Origin: Sphaerochaetaceae bacterium
Lineage (GTDB): Bacteria > Spirochaetota > Spirochaetia > Sphaerochaetales > Sphaerochaetaceae
Direction: 5' to 3'
Assembly: GCA_016302165.1 (NCBI GenBank)
Contig: JAEDOD010000046.1
Coordinates: forward strand, 1-12,902
Length of the DNA stretch: 12,902 bases
Shown here: piece after piece, positions 6,463 to 12,902 of the stretch
Numbering within the stretch: the stretch's first letter is position 1
How the letters are laid out: each line of letters starts with the position of its first letter
The notes under the pieces: generated by a model
Database searches by the model: none
What the model was told of the DNA's origin: nothing
The model's input: the letters and a program-made list of their open reading frames with translations, nothing else
Position numbers and translations under genes: made by a program

Positions 6463-6651
6463 GTGCCGAACAACTGACAGCCTATGTTCTTCCCTAACTC
6501 AATCAAAATATGAAAATTTGCTATTGACAAGAGGTCACATCATAACAGCTATAACATACCAGAAACATCTCATTAGAAAACTCATGTACCTTCAGATAGT
6601 CTACTTTAAGGTATTCTTGAACCTCTTTTCCCTGAGGATTAGAATTATGCC
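6463..6651. other. Gap between the membrane-protein fragment and the ketopantoate-reductase-like gene
   Basis: No gene is supported here; the 66-codon plus-strand open frame (6455-6655) has no ribosome-binding site and no protein-like character. A TTGACA (6524-6529) is followed by TATAAC at 6550-6555, but the 20-base spacing is long, so it is only a weak promoter candidate for the genes at 6652-8464. GAGG at 6634-6637 is the only candidate ribosome-binding site. Confidence 0.35.
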
Positions 6652-7554
6652 ATGAAGACAGCCATAATCGGACGGGGATCGGTGGGTTCCAGCACAGCTT
6701 ATTGCCTGAAGGGAAGAGGAAATGTGTTCTTCGCTGTGGGAGAAGACAGGAAGGATAGATGCTCCCTTCCTATAGTTTTCAATGGAGAGAAGCTTCCTGT
6801 TCCAACTCTTCTTTCTAGGGAAGTGGAGGAAAAGCCTGAGCTGGTGATAGTCGCCGTGAAGAACTTCCAGCTACATTCCGCTCTTTCTGTAATAGAACCG
6901 CTATTGGGAAAGGAAACTGTAATCCTTCCTATCCTAAATGGAATAGAAGCTGAGGAGGTCCTTTCTCTGGAGTTTGGAGAGGAGAGGGTGCTATATGGCT
7001 TCATTTCAGGCCTTTCCGTCTTCCGTGACAACAACGTCATCACCTCCTTCTCCAGAGGAAAGATCACTTTTGGAGAGAAGGATAACTCACGCTCCGAAAG
7101 AGTTGAAGCAATTCTGGAATACTTTCTTTCCTGTGGACAGGATGCTGTGATTCCAGAGGATATCCACCACGAAAAATGGCTGAAGTTCATGACCAACACC
7201 TGCTTCAATACTCTTACAGCCATTCTTGAAGCTGACTATGACGCCACTTCAGACAACAGTGATATGATCAGGGCTGCCCGACTCGTTGCCAGGGAAGTCC
7301 AGGCCATAGGGGCCAAGAAAGGAGTTGTGCTGAATCAGGATGATGTAGAGAGAATGATCAGCAACACCTGCTCTCTCAAAGGAAAGGGAAGAAGCAGCAT
7401 GCTGGAGGATCTGATGGAAAATCGGGAGACAGAGAACAGATACTTTGCAGGAGCCATATCCAGAATGGGTAAACAGTACGATGTGCCTACTCCATTCTGC
7501 CATATGCTTTCCATACTTTTGGAGGCTAAACGCCATGTCAGAAGATGTCGTTAA
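6652..7554 (+). CDS. Ketopantoate reductase family protein (PanE/ApbA-like 2-dehydropantoate 2-reductase)
   Basis: A 300-residue NADPH-dependent reductase. PanE reduces 2-dehydropantoate to pantoate, on the way to pantothenate and coenzyme A. The N-terminal Rossmann loop G-R-G-S-V-G (7-12) has Arg where PanE has Ala. A-V-K70-N-F-Q and N96-G-I are the expected cofactor and substrate loops. The C-terminal helical domain keeps the active-site set: Lys178, Asn182 and Asn186 (K-x3-N-x3-N-x-L-T-A), and the SSMLED-x4-R-x-TE segment (248-261) with Ser248/Ser249 and Glu261. All residues known to matter in E. coli PanE have counterparts. The ATG at 6652 follows a weak GAGG site. The gene overlaps the next one by 20 bases. 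Related ApbA paralogues can act on other 2-keto acids, so the substrate is not certain. Confidence 0.87.
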   Translation: MKTAIIGRGSVGSSTAYCLKGRGNVFFAVGEDRKDRCSLPIVFNGEKLPVPTLLSREVEEKPELVIVAVKNFQLHSALSVIEPLLGKETVILPILNGIEAEEVLSLEFGEERVLYGFISGLSVFRDNNVITSFSRGKITFGEKDNSRSERVEAILEYFLSCGQDAVIPEDIHHEKWLKFMTNTCFNTLTAILEADYDATSDNSDMIRAARLVAREVQAIGAKKGVVLNQDDVERMISNTCSLKGKGRSSMLEDLMENRETENRYFAGAISRMGKQYDVPTPFCHMLSILLEAKRHVRRCR

Positions 7555-8464
7555 GTCTAAAGCAATAGCCTTTGAAGCCTTGAAGCTTCTCTATAAGGGG
7601 GACGATGAGAGAGCCTGGAACACTCTTGTCAGCCTTAATCCAGACTTCTCCCTTCCCTTTGCCTCCTACACCAGGGAATTTGTGGCGGACGGAAAGGAGG
7701 AGACACTTTTCAATGAAATCTGGAGAAGTGTCAGATCAGCCTTCGACCAGGAAAGGATTCCATTCTCAGTTGTGACAGAGGAGGATTATCCATCCTCTCA
7801 CATGGAGGGTGTACACTTTCTCTACACAGCGGGAAAGCTTCCTCTTGGATCCGAAAGGAAGCTGGTTGTGGTTGGAACTCCCATTCCCTCCTTGAAGGCT
7901 AAGGATGATATCTTCAATGCTGTGGCCTTTGCAGCAGAGAAGGGATGGACCATCGTTTCACCTCTCGCTTCAGGCTGCTCCTCCTTTGCCCTTTCCTCTG
8001 CCCTTAATCTGGGAGCAAGGACAATTGCTGTCCTTTCTTCCCCGATTTCAAAGTGCCCGTCAGAGGCTCTGTTGGAGCTGATGGAGAAGGTCTATGAAAA
8101 AGGGACCCTCGTATCCCAGTTCTCGCCCCTCACCAAAAGCGAGAAGTGGCATGTGGTGCTGAGAAATAGATTCCTTTCCTCCTTCGGCGACGGCTACTTC
8201 CTGGCTGAAGATAAGGACGGAGGTCCCTCCTGGCCTATTTTTGACAGCGCCCTGGAAAAGGGGAGAAAGGGAGCCATACCAAAGAGCCTTATGGATAACC
8301 CAAACTATTCCTGGTGCAGTCAGCGCCTATTGGATAAAGCAATCCCTTACTCCAAGCCAAAGGATCTATTGAAGCTTTTCGGGGAAGAGAGAAGCGTAAG
8401 AAGGGGAGGAAAAAGGAAGGAAGACCTTACTCCGTCCCTATTTGATGGCCTGGACGCCCAGTGA
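7535..8464 (+). CDS. Divergent DprA/Smf-like protein (Rossmann-fold DNA-processing family)
   Basis: The start is placed at the ATG at 7535 because GGAGG (7521-7525) lies 9 bases upstream; an earlier in-frame ATG at 7445 would run through panE. The 309-residue product follows the DprA order: YP (85-86), V-V-V-G-T-P (111-116) for VGxR, V-S-P-L-A-S-G-C-S-S-F-A (141-152) for SGxAxGID-x2-AH, LVSQ (192-195) for liSE, and R-N-R (210-212). A-E-D-K-D-G-G-P-S-W (224-233) stands for the EA-x3-SG-x-l segment. DprA binds incoming ssDNA and loads RecA during transformation. Several signature residues are replaced here, so DNA binding may be altered or lost. The last 30 residues are a basic tail ending in S-L-F-D-G-L. 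It overlaps panE and is probably co-transcribed with it. Confidence 0.72.
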   Translation: MSEDVVKSKAIAFEALKLLYKGDDERAWNTLVSLNPDFSLPFASYTREFVADGKEETLFNEIWRSVRSAFDQERIPFSVVTEEDYPSSHMEGVHFLYTAGKLPLGSERKLVVVGTPIPSLKAKDDIFNAVAFAAEKGWTIVSPLASGCSSFALSSALNLGARTIAVLSSPISKCPSEALLELMEKVYEKGTLVSQFSPLTKSEKWHVVLRNRFLSSFGDGYFLAEDKDGGPSWPIFDSALEKGRKGAIPKSLMDNPNYSWCSQRLLDKAIPYSKPKDLLKLFGEERSVRRGGKRKEDLTPSLFDGLDAQ

Positions 8465-8468
8465 CGCG

Positions 8469-8497
8469 TTGACCATGAAGACTCAAGATTATAACAT
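8469..8497 (+). promoter_or_regulatory. Probable alaS promoter
   Basis: TTGACC (8469-8474) is followed after 17 bases by TAACAT (8492-8497), or after 15 bases by TATAAC (8490-8495). It lies in the 67-base gap before alaS; AGGG at 8521-8524 is the ribosome-binding site. The leader is too short for a T-box. Confidence 0.45.
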
Positions 8498-8531
8498 CTA
8501 GAAGAATTCCATATATTTAGAGGGAAATGAT

Positions 8532-10325
8532 ATGAAAGAGATTACAGCCAATGAATTGAGGCAGAAGTACATAGACTTCTTCGTGTCCAAGGGCCACAAG
8601 CAGATCAGCGGTGCCTCCCTTATTCCGGAGAATGACCCCACAGTACTCTTCACCACAGCAGGAATGCATCCACTTGTTCCATATCTATTGGGAGCAGACC
8701 ATCCAAGCGGAAAGAGACTTTGTGACTATCAGAAGTGTATCAGAACTGGAGATATCGACAGTGTAGGTGACCCAAACCACCTTACCTTCTTTGAAATGCT
8801 TGGTAACTGGTCCCTTGGAGACTACTTCAAGGAAGAGATGATCGAGTACTCCTTCGAGTTTATGACCAAGGTCCTTGAGATTCCTGTGGACAAGCTGAGC
8901 GTAACTGTCTTCGAAGGAGACAATGAAGTTCCACGTGATACAGTAGCCGCAGCAAAGTGGGAGAGCCTTGGAATTCCAAAGGAAAGAATCTACTTCATGC
9001 CTCGCGAAGATAACTGGTGGGGACCAGCTGGCGAGACAGGCCCTTGCGGTCCAGACAGCGAAATGTTCATCGATACAGGTCGCCCTGCATGCGGTCCAGA
9101 CTGTAAGCCAGGCTGCCACTGCGGAAAGTATTTCGAAATCTGGAACGACGTGTTCATGGGATACAGAAAGGAAGCAGACGGCACCTACCATGAAATGGAG
9201 AGAAAGTGCATCGACACTGGAATGGGCATCGAAAGGACCATTGCCATTCTCCAGGGAAAGAAGAGCGTCTACGACACAGAAGTGTTCCAGCCTATCATCA
9301 AGGCCATCGAAGGCCTTAGCGGCAAGAAGTATGGTGAGAGTGAGGAGGATGACATCTCCATCAGAATCATCAGCGACCACGTAAGGACCAGCGTCTTCAT
9401 CCTTGGTGACCAGAGAGGTATGGCTCCAGGCAACGTAGGCCAGGGCTACATTCTCCGCCGTCTTATCAGAAGGGCTGTCAGACATGGCAAGAAGATTGGA
9501 ATTGAAGGAAGCTTCCTTCCTTCCCTTGCTGAAGTGGTCCTTTCCCTCTACTCTGCTCCATACCCAGAGCTTGAGGAGCACAAGGATTTCATCTTTGATG
9601 AACTGAAGAAGGAGGAGGAAAAGTTCTCCAAGACCCTTACCAATGGAGAGAAGGAATTTGAGAAGATGCTTCCAAACCTTCTCAAGGGCCAGAGCAGGAC
9701 TATCGGCGGCCGTATCGCCTTCAAGCTCTATGATACCTATGGCTTCCCAATTGAGCTTACAGAGGAGCTTGCCAAGGAGCATGGCTTTACTGTAGACAGA
9801 AAGGGCTTCGAGGAGGCCTTTGAGAAGCATCAGCAGATTTCAAGGGCTGGAGCTGAGCAGCAGTTCAAGGGCGGTCTTGCTGACCATAGCGAAGCCACCA
9901 CAGCCCTCCACACAGCAACACACCTTCTCCACAAGGCTCTTTCGGAGGTTCTGGGAGGATATGTTAAGCAGCTGGGCTCCAACATTACAGCTGAGCGTCT
10001 CAGATTCGACTTCAACCATCCACAGGCTCTTACTAAGGAGGAGCTGAAGGCTGTTGAGGATCTGGTTAACAGTCAGATAGAGAAGGACCTTCCTGTAGTA
10101 TGCGAAACCATGTCTCTTGAGGAGGCAAGGGAGCAGGGAGCCGCTGCACAGTTCGACGCAAAGTATGGAGAGAAGGTCAAGGTCTACTCCATCGGCGACT
10201 TCTCCAAGGAAGTATGTGGCGGACCACACGTTGAGCATACATCCCAGCTTGGCCACTTCAAGATTGTGAAGGAGCAGTCATCCTCCGCTGGAGTCAGAAG
10301 AATCAAGGCTATTCTTGAGAAATAA
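8532..10325 (+). CDS. alaS: Alanyl-tRNA synthetase, short form without C-Ala domain
   Basis: A class II synthetase that charges tRNA-Ala. Motif 1 region: residues 5-54. Motif 2: H83-L-T-F-F-E-M-L-G-N-W-S-L-G-D-Y-F-K100. N-W-W-G-P-A-G-E-T-G-P-C-G-P (161-174) and motif 3 D-T-G-M-G-I-E-R (228-235) complete the active site. A four-cysteine cluster (Cys187, 191, 195, 197, with His196) precedes E-I-W-N-D-V-F, a possible metal knuckle. The editing domain is complete: H460-T-A-T-H464 and C562-G-G-P-H566, which hydrolyse Ser-tRNA-Ala. At 597 residues the protein ends right after the editing domain, whereas E. coli AlaRS has about 875. The missing C-Ala domain normally aids tRNA binding and dimerisation. 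Short AlaRS proteins are known from spirochaetes and some other lineages, so this is natural and not a truncation; a terminator follows directly. Confidence 0.97.
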   Translation: MKEITANELRQKYIDFFVSKGHKQISGASLIPENDPTVLFTTAGMHPLVPYLLGADHPSGKRLCDYQKCIRTGDIDSVGDPNHLTFFEMLGNWSLGDYFKEEMIEYSFEFMTKVLEIPVDKLSVTVFEGDNEVPRDTVAAAKWESLGIPKERIYFMPREDNWWGPAGETGPCGPDSEMFIDTGRPACGPDCKPGCHCGKYFEIWNDVFMGYRKEADGTYHEMERKCIDTGMGIERTIAILQGKKSVYDTEVFQPIIKAIEGLSGKKYGESEEDDISIRIISDHVRTSVFILGDQRGMAPGNVGQGYILRRLIRRAVRHGKKIGIEGSFLPSLAEVVLSLYSAPYPELEEHKDFIFDELKKEEEKFSKTLTNGEKEFEKMLPNLLKGQSRTIGGRIAFKLYDTYGFPIELTEELAKEHGFTVDRKGFEEAFEKHQQISRAGAEQQFKGGLADHSEATTALHTATHLLHKALSEVLGGYVKQLGSNITAERLRFDFNHPQALTKEELKAVEDLVNSQIEKDLPVVCETMSLEEAREQGAAAQFDAKYGEKVKVYSIGDFSKEVCGGPHVEHTSQLGHFKIVKEQSSSAGVRRIKAILEK

Positions 10326-10329
10326 AGTG

Positions 10330-10360
10330 TTGAGGGCTTCGTAAGAGGCCCTCAAGTTTT
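10330..10360 (+). terminator. Rho-independent terminator after alaS
   Basis: TTGAGGGC (10330-10337) pairs perfectly with GCCCTCAA (10348-10355) across a 10-base loop and is followed by GTTTT. It begins 5 bases after the alaS stop codon. Confidence 0.8.
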
Positions 10361-10415
10361 ACAGCCTGAAAATGACTAATTGTGGCTTCTGAGGTTACTT
10401 CTTTAAGGACTCTAG

Positions 10416-10748
10416 CTATATATGGAAGCTGTCGGAGATATCCTTGATGATTTCTTCCGTCAGCATTCTGCTGATTGTAGGCAGAAGACGCTCCATGGCC
10501 CTCTGGCTATGGGAGTAAAGGTCGATGTTCTGAAGGTCTTCCGGATCTGAAAACAGCTCCTTGATGGGAACTCCAAGGCCTTTTGCTATTCTGGAAAGTA
10601 TTTCTGAAGAAGGAAAGGTCTCTCCCTTTTCTATTTTACAAAGATGTTTTCTGGTTATTCCAATTTTCTTAGCCAGCGCTGTCTGGGTAAGGTTTTCCAG
10701 CTTTCTTATCCGCACAACATTTAGTGCCAACAATTCCTTTGCTTCCAT
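10416..10748 (-). CDS. XRE-family helix-turn-helix transcriptional regulator
   Basis: A 110-residue protein with an N-terminal Cro/C1-type DNA-binding domain (about residues 7-66): N-V-V-R-I-R-K-L-E-N-L-T-Q-T-A-L-A-K-K-I-G, then the recognition part I-T-R-K-H-L-C-K-I-E-K-G and the closing L-S-R-I-A-K-G-L-G-V-P-I-K-E-L-F. The remaining 44 residues (about 67-110) are acidic and helical, perhaps for dimerisation or ligand binding, and are not recognised. The ATG at 10748 is used; a TTG at 10772 would add eight residues, and neither has a clear ribosome-binding site. It lies downstream of rlmN on the same strand, with a promoter and a palindrome in the gap, so it may control itself. The targets are unknown. 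Confidence 0.85.
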   Translation of the reverse strand: MEAKELLALNVVRIRKLENLTQTALAKKIGITRKHLCKIEKGETFPSSEILSRIAKGLGVPIKELFSDPEDLQNIDLYSHSQRAMERLLPTISRMLTEEIIKDISDSFHI

Positions 10749-10805
10749 AGCTTGAGTATAGGCTTGGGACAAGTCTTTGTCTGTTAACTTTTTAGGCGAT
10801 ATAAA

Positions 10806-10835
10806 GTTATATAAAATATACCTTTAAGGTTACAA
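10806..10835 (-). promoter_or_regulatory. Promoter with embedded palindrome upstream of the XRE regulator
   Basis: On the minus strand TTGTAA (10835-10830) and TATAAC (10811-10806) are 18 bases apart. The spacer contains ACCTT-T-AAGGT (10820-10830), an 11-base inverted repeat touching the -35, a fitting place for an operator bound by the regulator itself. That link is inferred. Confidence 0.42.
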
Positions 10836-10875
10836 TATGAGAACTAGCAGTACCCATTTTCCCATATTGGAATGG

Positions 10876-11898
10876 TCAGTTCTTTTCCTTTCTTGTCTCA
10901 CTGGCCAACTGGCCGCAGGCTGCATCGGCGCTTCTTCCCTTTTCACGTCTGATGCTGTAGTTGATTCCAAGAGACCTGAGCTCTGAGGTGAAGGCCCTGA
11001 TTTCCCTATCTGTAGGGGAAGAGAAGGGGAGGATATCCACTGGATTCCAGGGAATCAGATTCACCAGTACTTCCAGGCCTTTGGCAAATCTTTGGAGATT
11101 CTCAGCAGCTTTCCTATCTGTATTGATCCCACCCAGCATACAGTATTCCAAAGTGATCCTCTTCTCGTTTCTATGCTGGAACGCCATAAGCGCCTTCTTC
11201 AGCTCATTAAGCGGATAGCTTCTGTTGACCTTCATTATGGAGTTTCTCTTTTCGTCATCTGCAACCACAAGAGACACAGCAAGACGCACAGGAATCTTCA
11301 GCTCCGAAAGTCTCTTGATTCCAGGAACCAGGCCACAGGTGGAGATGGTGATCCTTCTGTAGGAGATGTTAATTCCATCCTCCCTATGTATGTATGTTAT
11401 GGCAGACATGACTTCTGTGAAATTGGCAAGAGGCTCTCCCATTCCCATGAATACTATATGGGTGATGTGCTCACCAAGCTTCTCCAGATGGATCAGCTCC
11501 TCCACTATTTCTCCAGCCTTCAGGTTCCTCACCAGGCCCATGGTGCCTGTCCTGCAGAAGGCACAGCCCATGGCGCATCCCACCTGGCTCGATAGACAGG
11601 CTGTATATCTGCCGTTGCCGTCAGAAAGCCTGACACACTCCACTACAGCTCCATCCTCCATTTCGATGGCCAGTTTCACAGCAGAGTCTGAATCGCTTCT
11701 GCGGATAACCTTGGAAGAGAGGGCGGAAGGATGGTCCTTGGATATACGTTCCCTTATGGCCTTAGGAAGGCTGGTCATGGCATTCCAGTCTGTAATGCCC
11801 TTGTTCAGGGCCTGGAAGACGATTTTGCTCTGGAAATCCTTTTCAAGACCCAGATATTCTTTCAGTTCATCATTTGTAAGACAGTAAAGGACAGCCAT
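10876..11898 (-). CDS. rlmN: 23S rRNA (adenine-2503-C2)-methyltransferase RlmN, radical SAM
   Basis: The 340-residue product methylates C2 of A2503 in 23S rRNA (in E. coli also A37 of some tRNAs). The radical-SAM cluster motif is C108-A-M-G-C112-A-F-C115, preceded by the typical SSQVGC context. G-M-G-E-P-L, I-S-T-C-G and the C-terminal Cys328 (in S-A-D-A-A-C-G) follow; the last is the counterpart of the Cys that is methylated in the reaction. The start at 11898 is chosen because TTGGAGGAGAAT directly precedes the ATG and the family N-terminus begins there. The frame stays open to 12066, but the 56 extra residues look like leader sequence. The RlmN-type N-terminus and single-gene housekeeping setting argue against the resistance paralogue Cfr. 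Confidence 0.95.
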   Translation of the reverse strand: MAVLYCLTNDELKEYLGLEKDFQSKIVFQALNKGITDWNAMTSLPKAIRERISKDHPSALSSKVIRRSDSDSAVKLAIEMEDGAVVECVRLSDGNGRYTACLSSQVGCAMGCAFCRTGTMGLVRNLKAGEIVEELIHLEKLGEHITHIVFMGMGEPLANFTEVMSAITYIHREDGINISYRRITISTCGLVPGIKRLSELKIPVRLAVSLVVADDEKRNSIMKVNRSYPLNELKKALMAFQHRNEKRITLEYCMLGGINTDRKAAENLQRFAKGLEVLVNLIPWNPVDILPFSSPTDREIRAFTSELRSLGINYSIRREKGRSADAACGQLASETRKEKN

Positions 11899-11935
11899 AT
11901 TCTCCTCCAAGGGGAAGTATAGAGGAAAAGATGAA

Positions 11936-11951
11936 ATGAATCGAGATTCAT
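11936..11951. repeat. Inverted repeat over the rlmN -35 position (possible operator)
   Basis: ATGAATC-GA-GATTCAT has perfect 7-base arms around a 2-base centre. It lies 38 bases upstream of the rlmN ATG and covers the -35 position that matches the TATACT -10 element at 11916-11921. The binding protein is unknown. Confidence 0.45.
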
Positions 11952-12222
11952 CTCCTGTTTTCTGTGTATCAGAGGTCACTATGGAAAGGTTTTCCCTCAA
12001 CGGATTCAGAGGAAACAATAGAATAGTGGCGCAGAGGTTACAGGTCTTCCCTACAATTGGCCCCAACTATGACAAATTGATTCCACACTTTTAAGGAATA
12101 GTTACACTTCCGCTAAAGTTTTTTTAGACATTTTCCAGTTGTTCTGTGAAAAAATACTTCATAAATACACATAGAGATGAAGCTTATTTTTCGTTTTCTT
12201 GCTATTCTGTAAAATATAGGGC

Positions 12223-12259
12223 TTTCCCTTCGAAAATGGGGGTAGTCCCGAAGGAGAAA
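12223..12259 (+). promoter_or_regulatory. Leader hairpin that can pair with the ribosome-binding site
   Basis: CCTTCG (12227-12232) pairs with CGAAGG (12249-12254). With one bulged A the stem extends by TTTC (12223-12226) with GAAA (12256-12259). The Shine-Dalgarno AGGAG (12252-12256) is inside the 3' arm, five bases before the ATG. Opening this stem would be needed for translation. Confidence 0.4.
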
Positions 12260-12261
12260 AA

Positions 12262-12759
12262 ATGAACAAGAAGATTGTTGCAATCGTACTGGTTATCGCC
12301 CTTGCTCTTACTTCTGCATTCGCTGCTACAACAGGAACAAGCAAGAAGGGTGATGTATCCGTTGGTGCCGGCATCGGTACAGGCGTGGAAGTAGTCGCTA
12401 GATATGGTATGGGCAAGTTCGACCTCCAGGGTGGAGTTTCCCTTGACTTCCTCAGCGGTAATTCCTTTGCTATCAACGGTGGCGCCTTCTATAACTTCGC
12501 AGACTGGACTTTCAAGACAGGAACTCTTGCTGCTCCTCAGAAGATTTCCTTCACAACTGGTCCTCTTGCCAAGGTTCTGGTCAAGGACGGCGTAGGCCTG
12601 GGCCTTCTCTGGGCAGCAGGTGCTGAATACACATTCCCTAAGGTTCCTGTAACTATCTTCCTCAACGTTGGCCTCGGAATTAACATGAAGTTCAACGACA
12701 GTGGAGTAGGCACATCCCTTGCAGGACACGGAATCCTTGGTGGCCTCTACACCTTCTAA
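12262..12759 (+). CDS. Small outer-membrane beta-barrel protein with signal peptide
   Basis: A 165-residue precursor with a standard signal peptide: N-K-K, a hydrophobic core I5-A15, and a probable cut after A-F-A (residue 21). The mature part of about 144 residues is Gly-rich with alternating polar and nonpolar stretches typical of beta strands (V-S-V-G-A-G-I-G-T-G-V-E-V-V-A-R-Y). It ends G-L-Y-T-F; a terminal aromatic residue is the usual recognition signal for the BAM assembly complex. I infer a barrel of about eight strands in the outer membrane; the specific role is unknown. AAGGAG five bases before the ATG fixes the start and lies within a leader hairpin. Its own terminator follows, so it is a single-gene unit. 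Codon choice is even and favours a well-expressed gene. Confidence 0.75.
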   Translation: MNKKIVAIVLVIALALTSAFAATTGTSKKGDVSVGAGIGTGVEVVARYGMGKFDLQGGVSLDFLSGNSFAINGGAFYNFADWTFKTGTLAAPQKISFTTGPLAKVLVKDGVGLGLLWAAGAEYTFPKVPVTIFLNVGLGINMKFNDSGVGTSLAGHGILGGLYTF

Positions 12760-12782
12760 TAGACTCTTTAGTCTTACTCATC

Positions 12783-12820
12783 CATCCCTCCTTGGCTTTT
12801 GGCGGAGGGATGAATTTTTT
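12783..12820 (+). terminator. Rho-independent terminator after the outer-membrane protein gene
   Basis: CATCCCTCC (12783-12791) and GGAGGGATG (12804-12812) form a perfect 9-base-pair stem with a 12-base loop, followed by AATTTTTT. On the minus strand no T tract follows, so it serves only the plus strand. Confidence 0.9.
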
Positions 12821-12852
12821 CGTCTTTGTGGAGTAAAGCTCTGGAAACAGGC

Positions 12853-12902
12853 TCAGTCAATTACGTAGTTCTCAAGCCGTCCTGCCATCTCCTTTCTGAT
12901 CC
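12853..12902 (-). CDS. C-terminal end of an unidentified minus-strand gene (partial)
   Basis: Reading inward from the window edge, one minus frame gives I-R-K-E-M-A-G-R-L-E-N-Y-V-I-D and a TGA at 12855-12853. It has a protein-like, helix-forming composition and lies convergent to the outer-membrane gene, in a position where a gene end is expected. Fifteen residues are too few to name a family, and a chance open frame of this length cannot be excluded. Confidence 0.35.
   Translation of the reverse strand, partial: IRKEMAGRLENYVID

Larger units (their letters stand above)
11899..12261. other. Divergent control region between rlmN and the outer-membrane gene
   Basis: This 363-base stretch holds no supported gene. 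For rlmN (minus) it has the GGAGGAG site, a -10 TATACT (11921-11916) and a 7+7-base inverted repeat at 11936-11951 over the -35 position. For the outer-membrane gene (plus) it has a candidate -35 TTGTTC (12139-12144) and -10 TAAATA (12162-12167), a second -10-like TAAAAT at 12210-12215, and a leader hairpin next to the start. The middle (about 11960-12120) shows nothing I can name. Confidence 0.5.

Noticed and set aside
7445..7534. Earlier ATG for the DprA-like gene
   Set aside because: The added 30 residues overlap panE out of frame and lack a ribosome-binding site; GGAGG at 7521-7525 points to 7535.
8465..8531. T-box or other riboswitch ahead of alaS
   Set aside because: The gap is only 67 bases and holds a promoter and ribosome-binding site; there is no room for a T-box leader.
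8685..9830. A 381-codon minus-strand open frame inside alaS
   Set aside because: alaS is unmistakable on the other strand; the antisense frame is open because of strong codon bias and shows no motifs or start signals.
10838..10885. Hairpin AGAACT...AGTTCT at the end of rlmN as a terminator
   Set aside because: The arms are short and interrupted, the hairpin overlaps the rlmN stop, and no T tract follows on the minus strand.
11899..12066. N-terminal extension of rlmN by 56 residues
   Set aside because: A strong GGAGGAG site directly precedes the ATG at 11898, which gives the usual RlmN N-terminus; the palindrome and -10 element lie within the extension.

Overview
The window reads as a bacterial chromosome segment of moderate GC, most likely from a spirochaete (Spirochaetota, perhaps a Sphaerochaeta/Treponema-like anaerobe). 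This is an inference. The supporting signs are an alanyl-tRNA synthetase of only 597 residues with no C-terminal C-Ala domain, a small signal-peptide beta-barrel protein ending in Phe, a DUF4143-type AAA ATPase, and a consistent preference for TCC, CTT, TTC, AGA and AGG codons.

Layout. Bases 1-74 hold the last codons of an Hsp20-type small heat-shock protein (+). It runs head-on, with a 4-base overlap, into a tight minus-strand operon (2015 to 71): ECF-transporter ATPase, ECF transmembrane coupling protein T, and 5-formyltetrahydrofolate cyclo-ligase. No S component is present. Divergent from that operon, behind a good promoter, are two coupled unknown genes (2123-3972). The second encodes an eight-helix membrane protein with a remarkable Arg/Asp/Tyr-rich tail. 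A tRNA-Phe with its own promoter and terminator follows (4034-4150).

Bases 4151-6650 look like an accessory island. They contain a decayed, internally deleted ISL3-like insertion sequence with recognisable terminal inverted repeats (4211-4872), an intact DUF4143 AAA ATPase gene (4995-6179), and a small membrane-protein fragment on the minus strand. Core genes then resume: a ketopantoate-reductase-like gene overlapping a strongly diverged DprA-like gene (6652-8464), then alaS with a clear terminator (8532-10360). On the minus strand come an XRE-type regulator and rlmN. A divergent gene for a small outer-membrane beta-barrel protein, with a hairpin that could cover its ribosome-binding site, ends in a strong terminator. 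The window closes with the tail of an unidentified minus-strand gene.

Functionally the segment mixes housekeeping work (translation: alaS, tRNA-Phe, rlmN; folate and pantothenate metabolism: 5-FCL, PanE-like; vitamin uptake: ECF module) with poorly understood genes. The most unusual item is the RD/Y-rich membrane protein. The DprA-like protein with eroded signature motifs and the relic transposon next to tRNA-Phe are also worth attention. No CRISPR array, rRNA or complete mobile element was seen.
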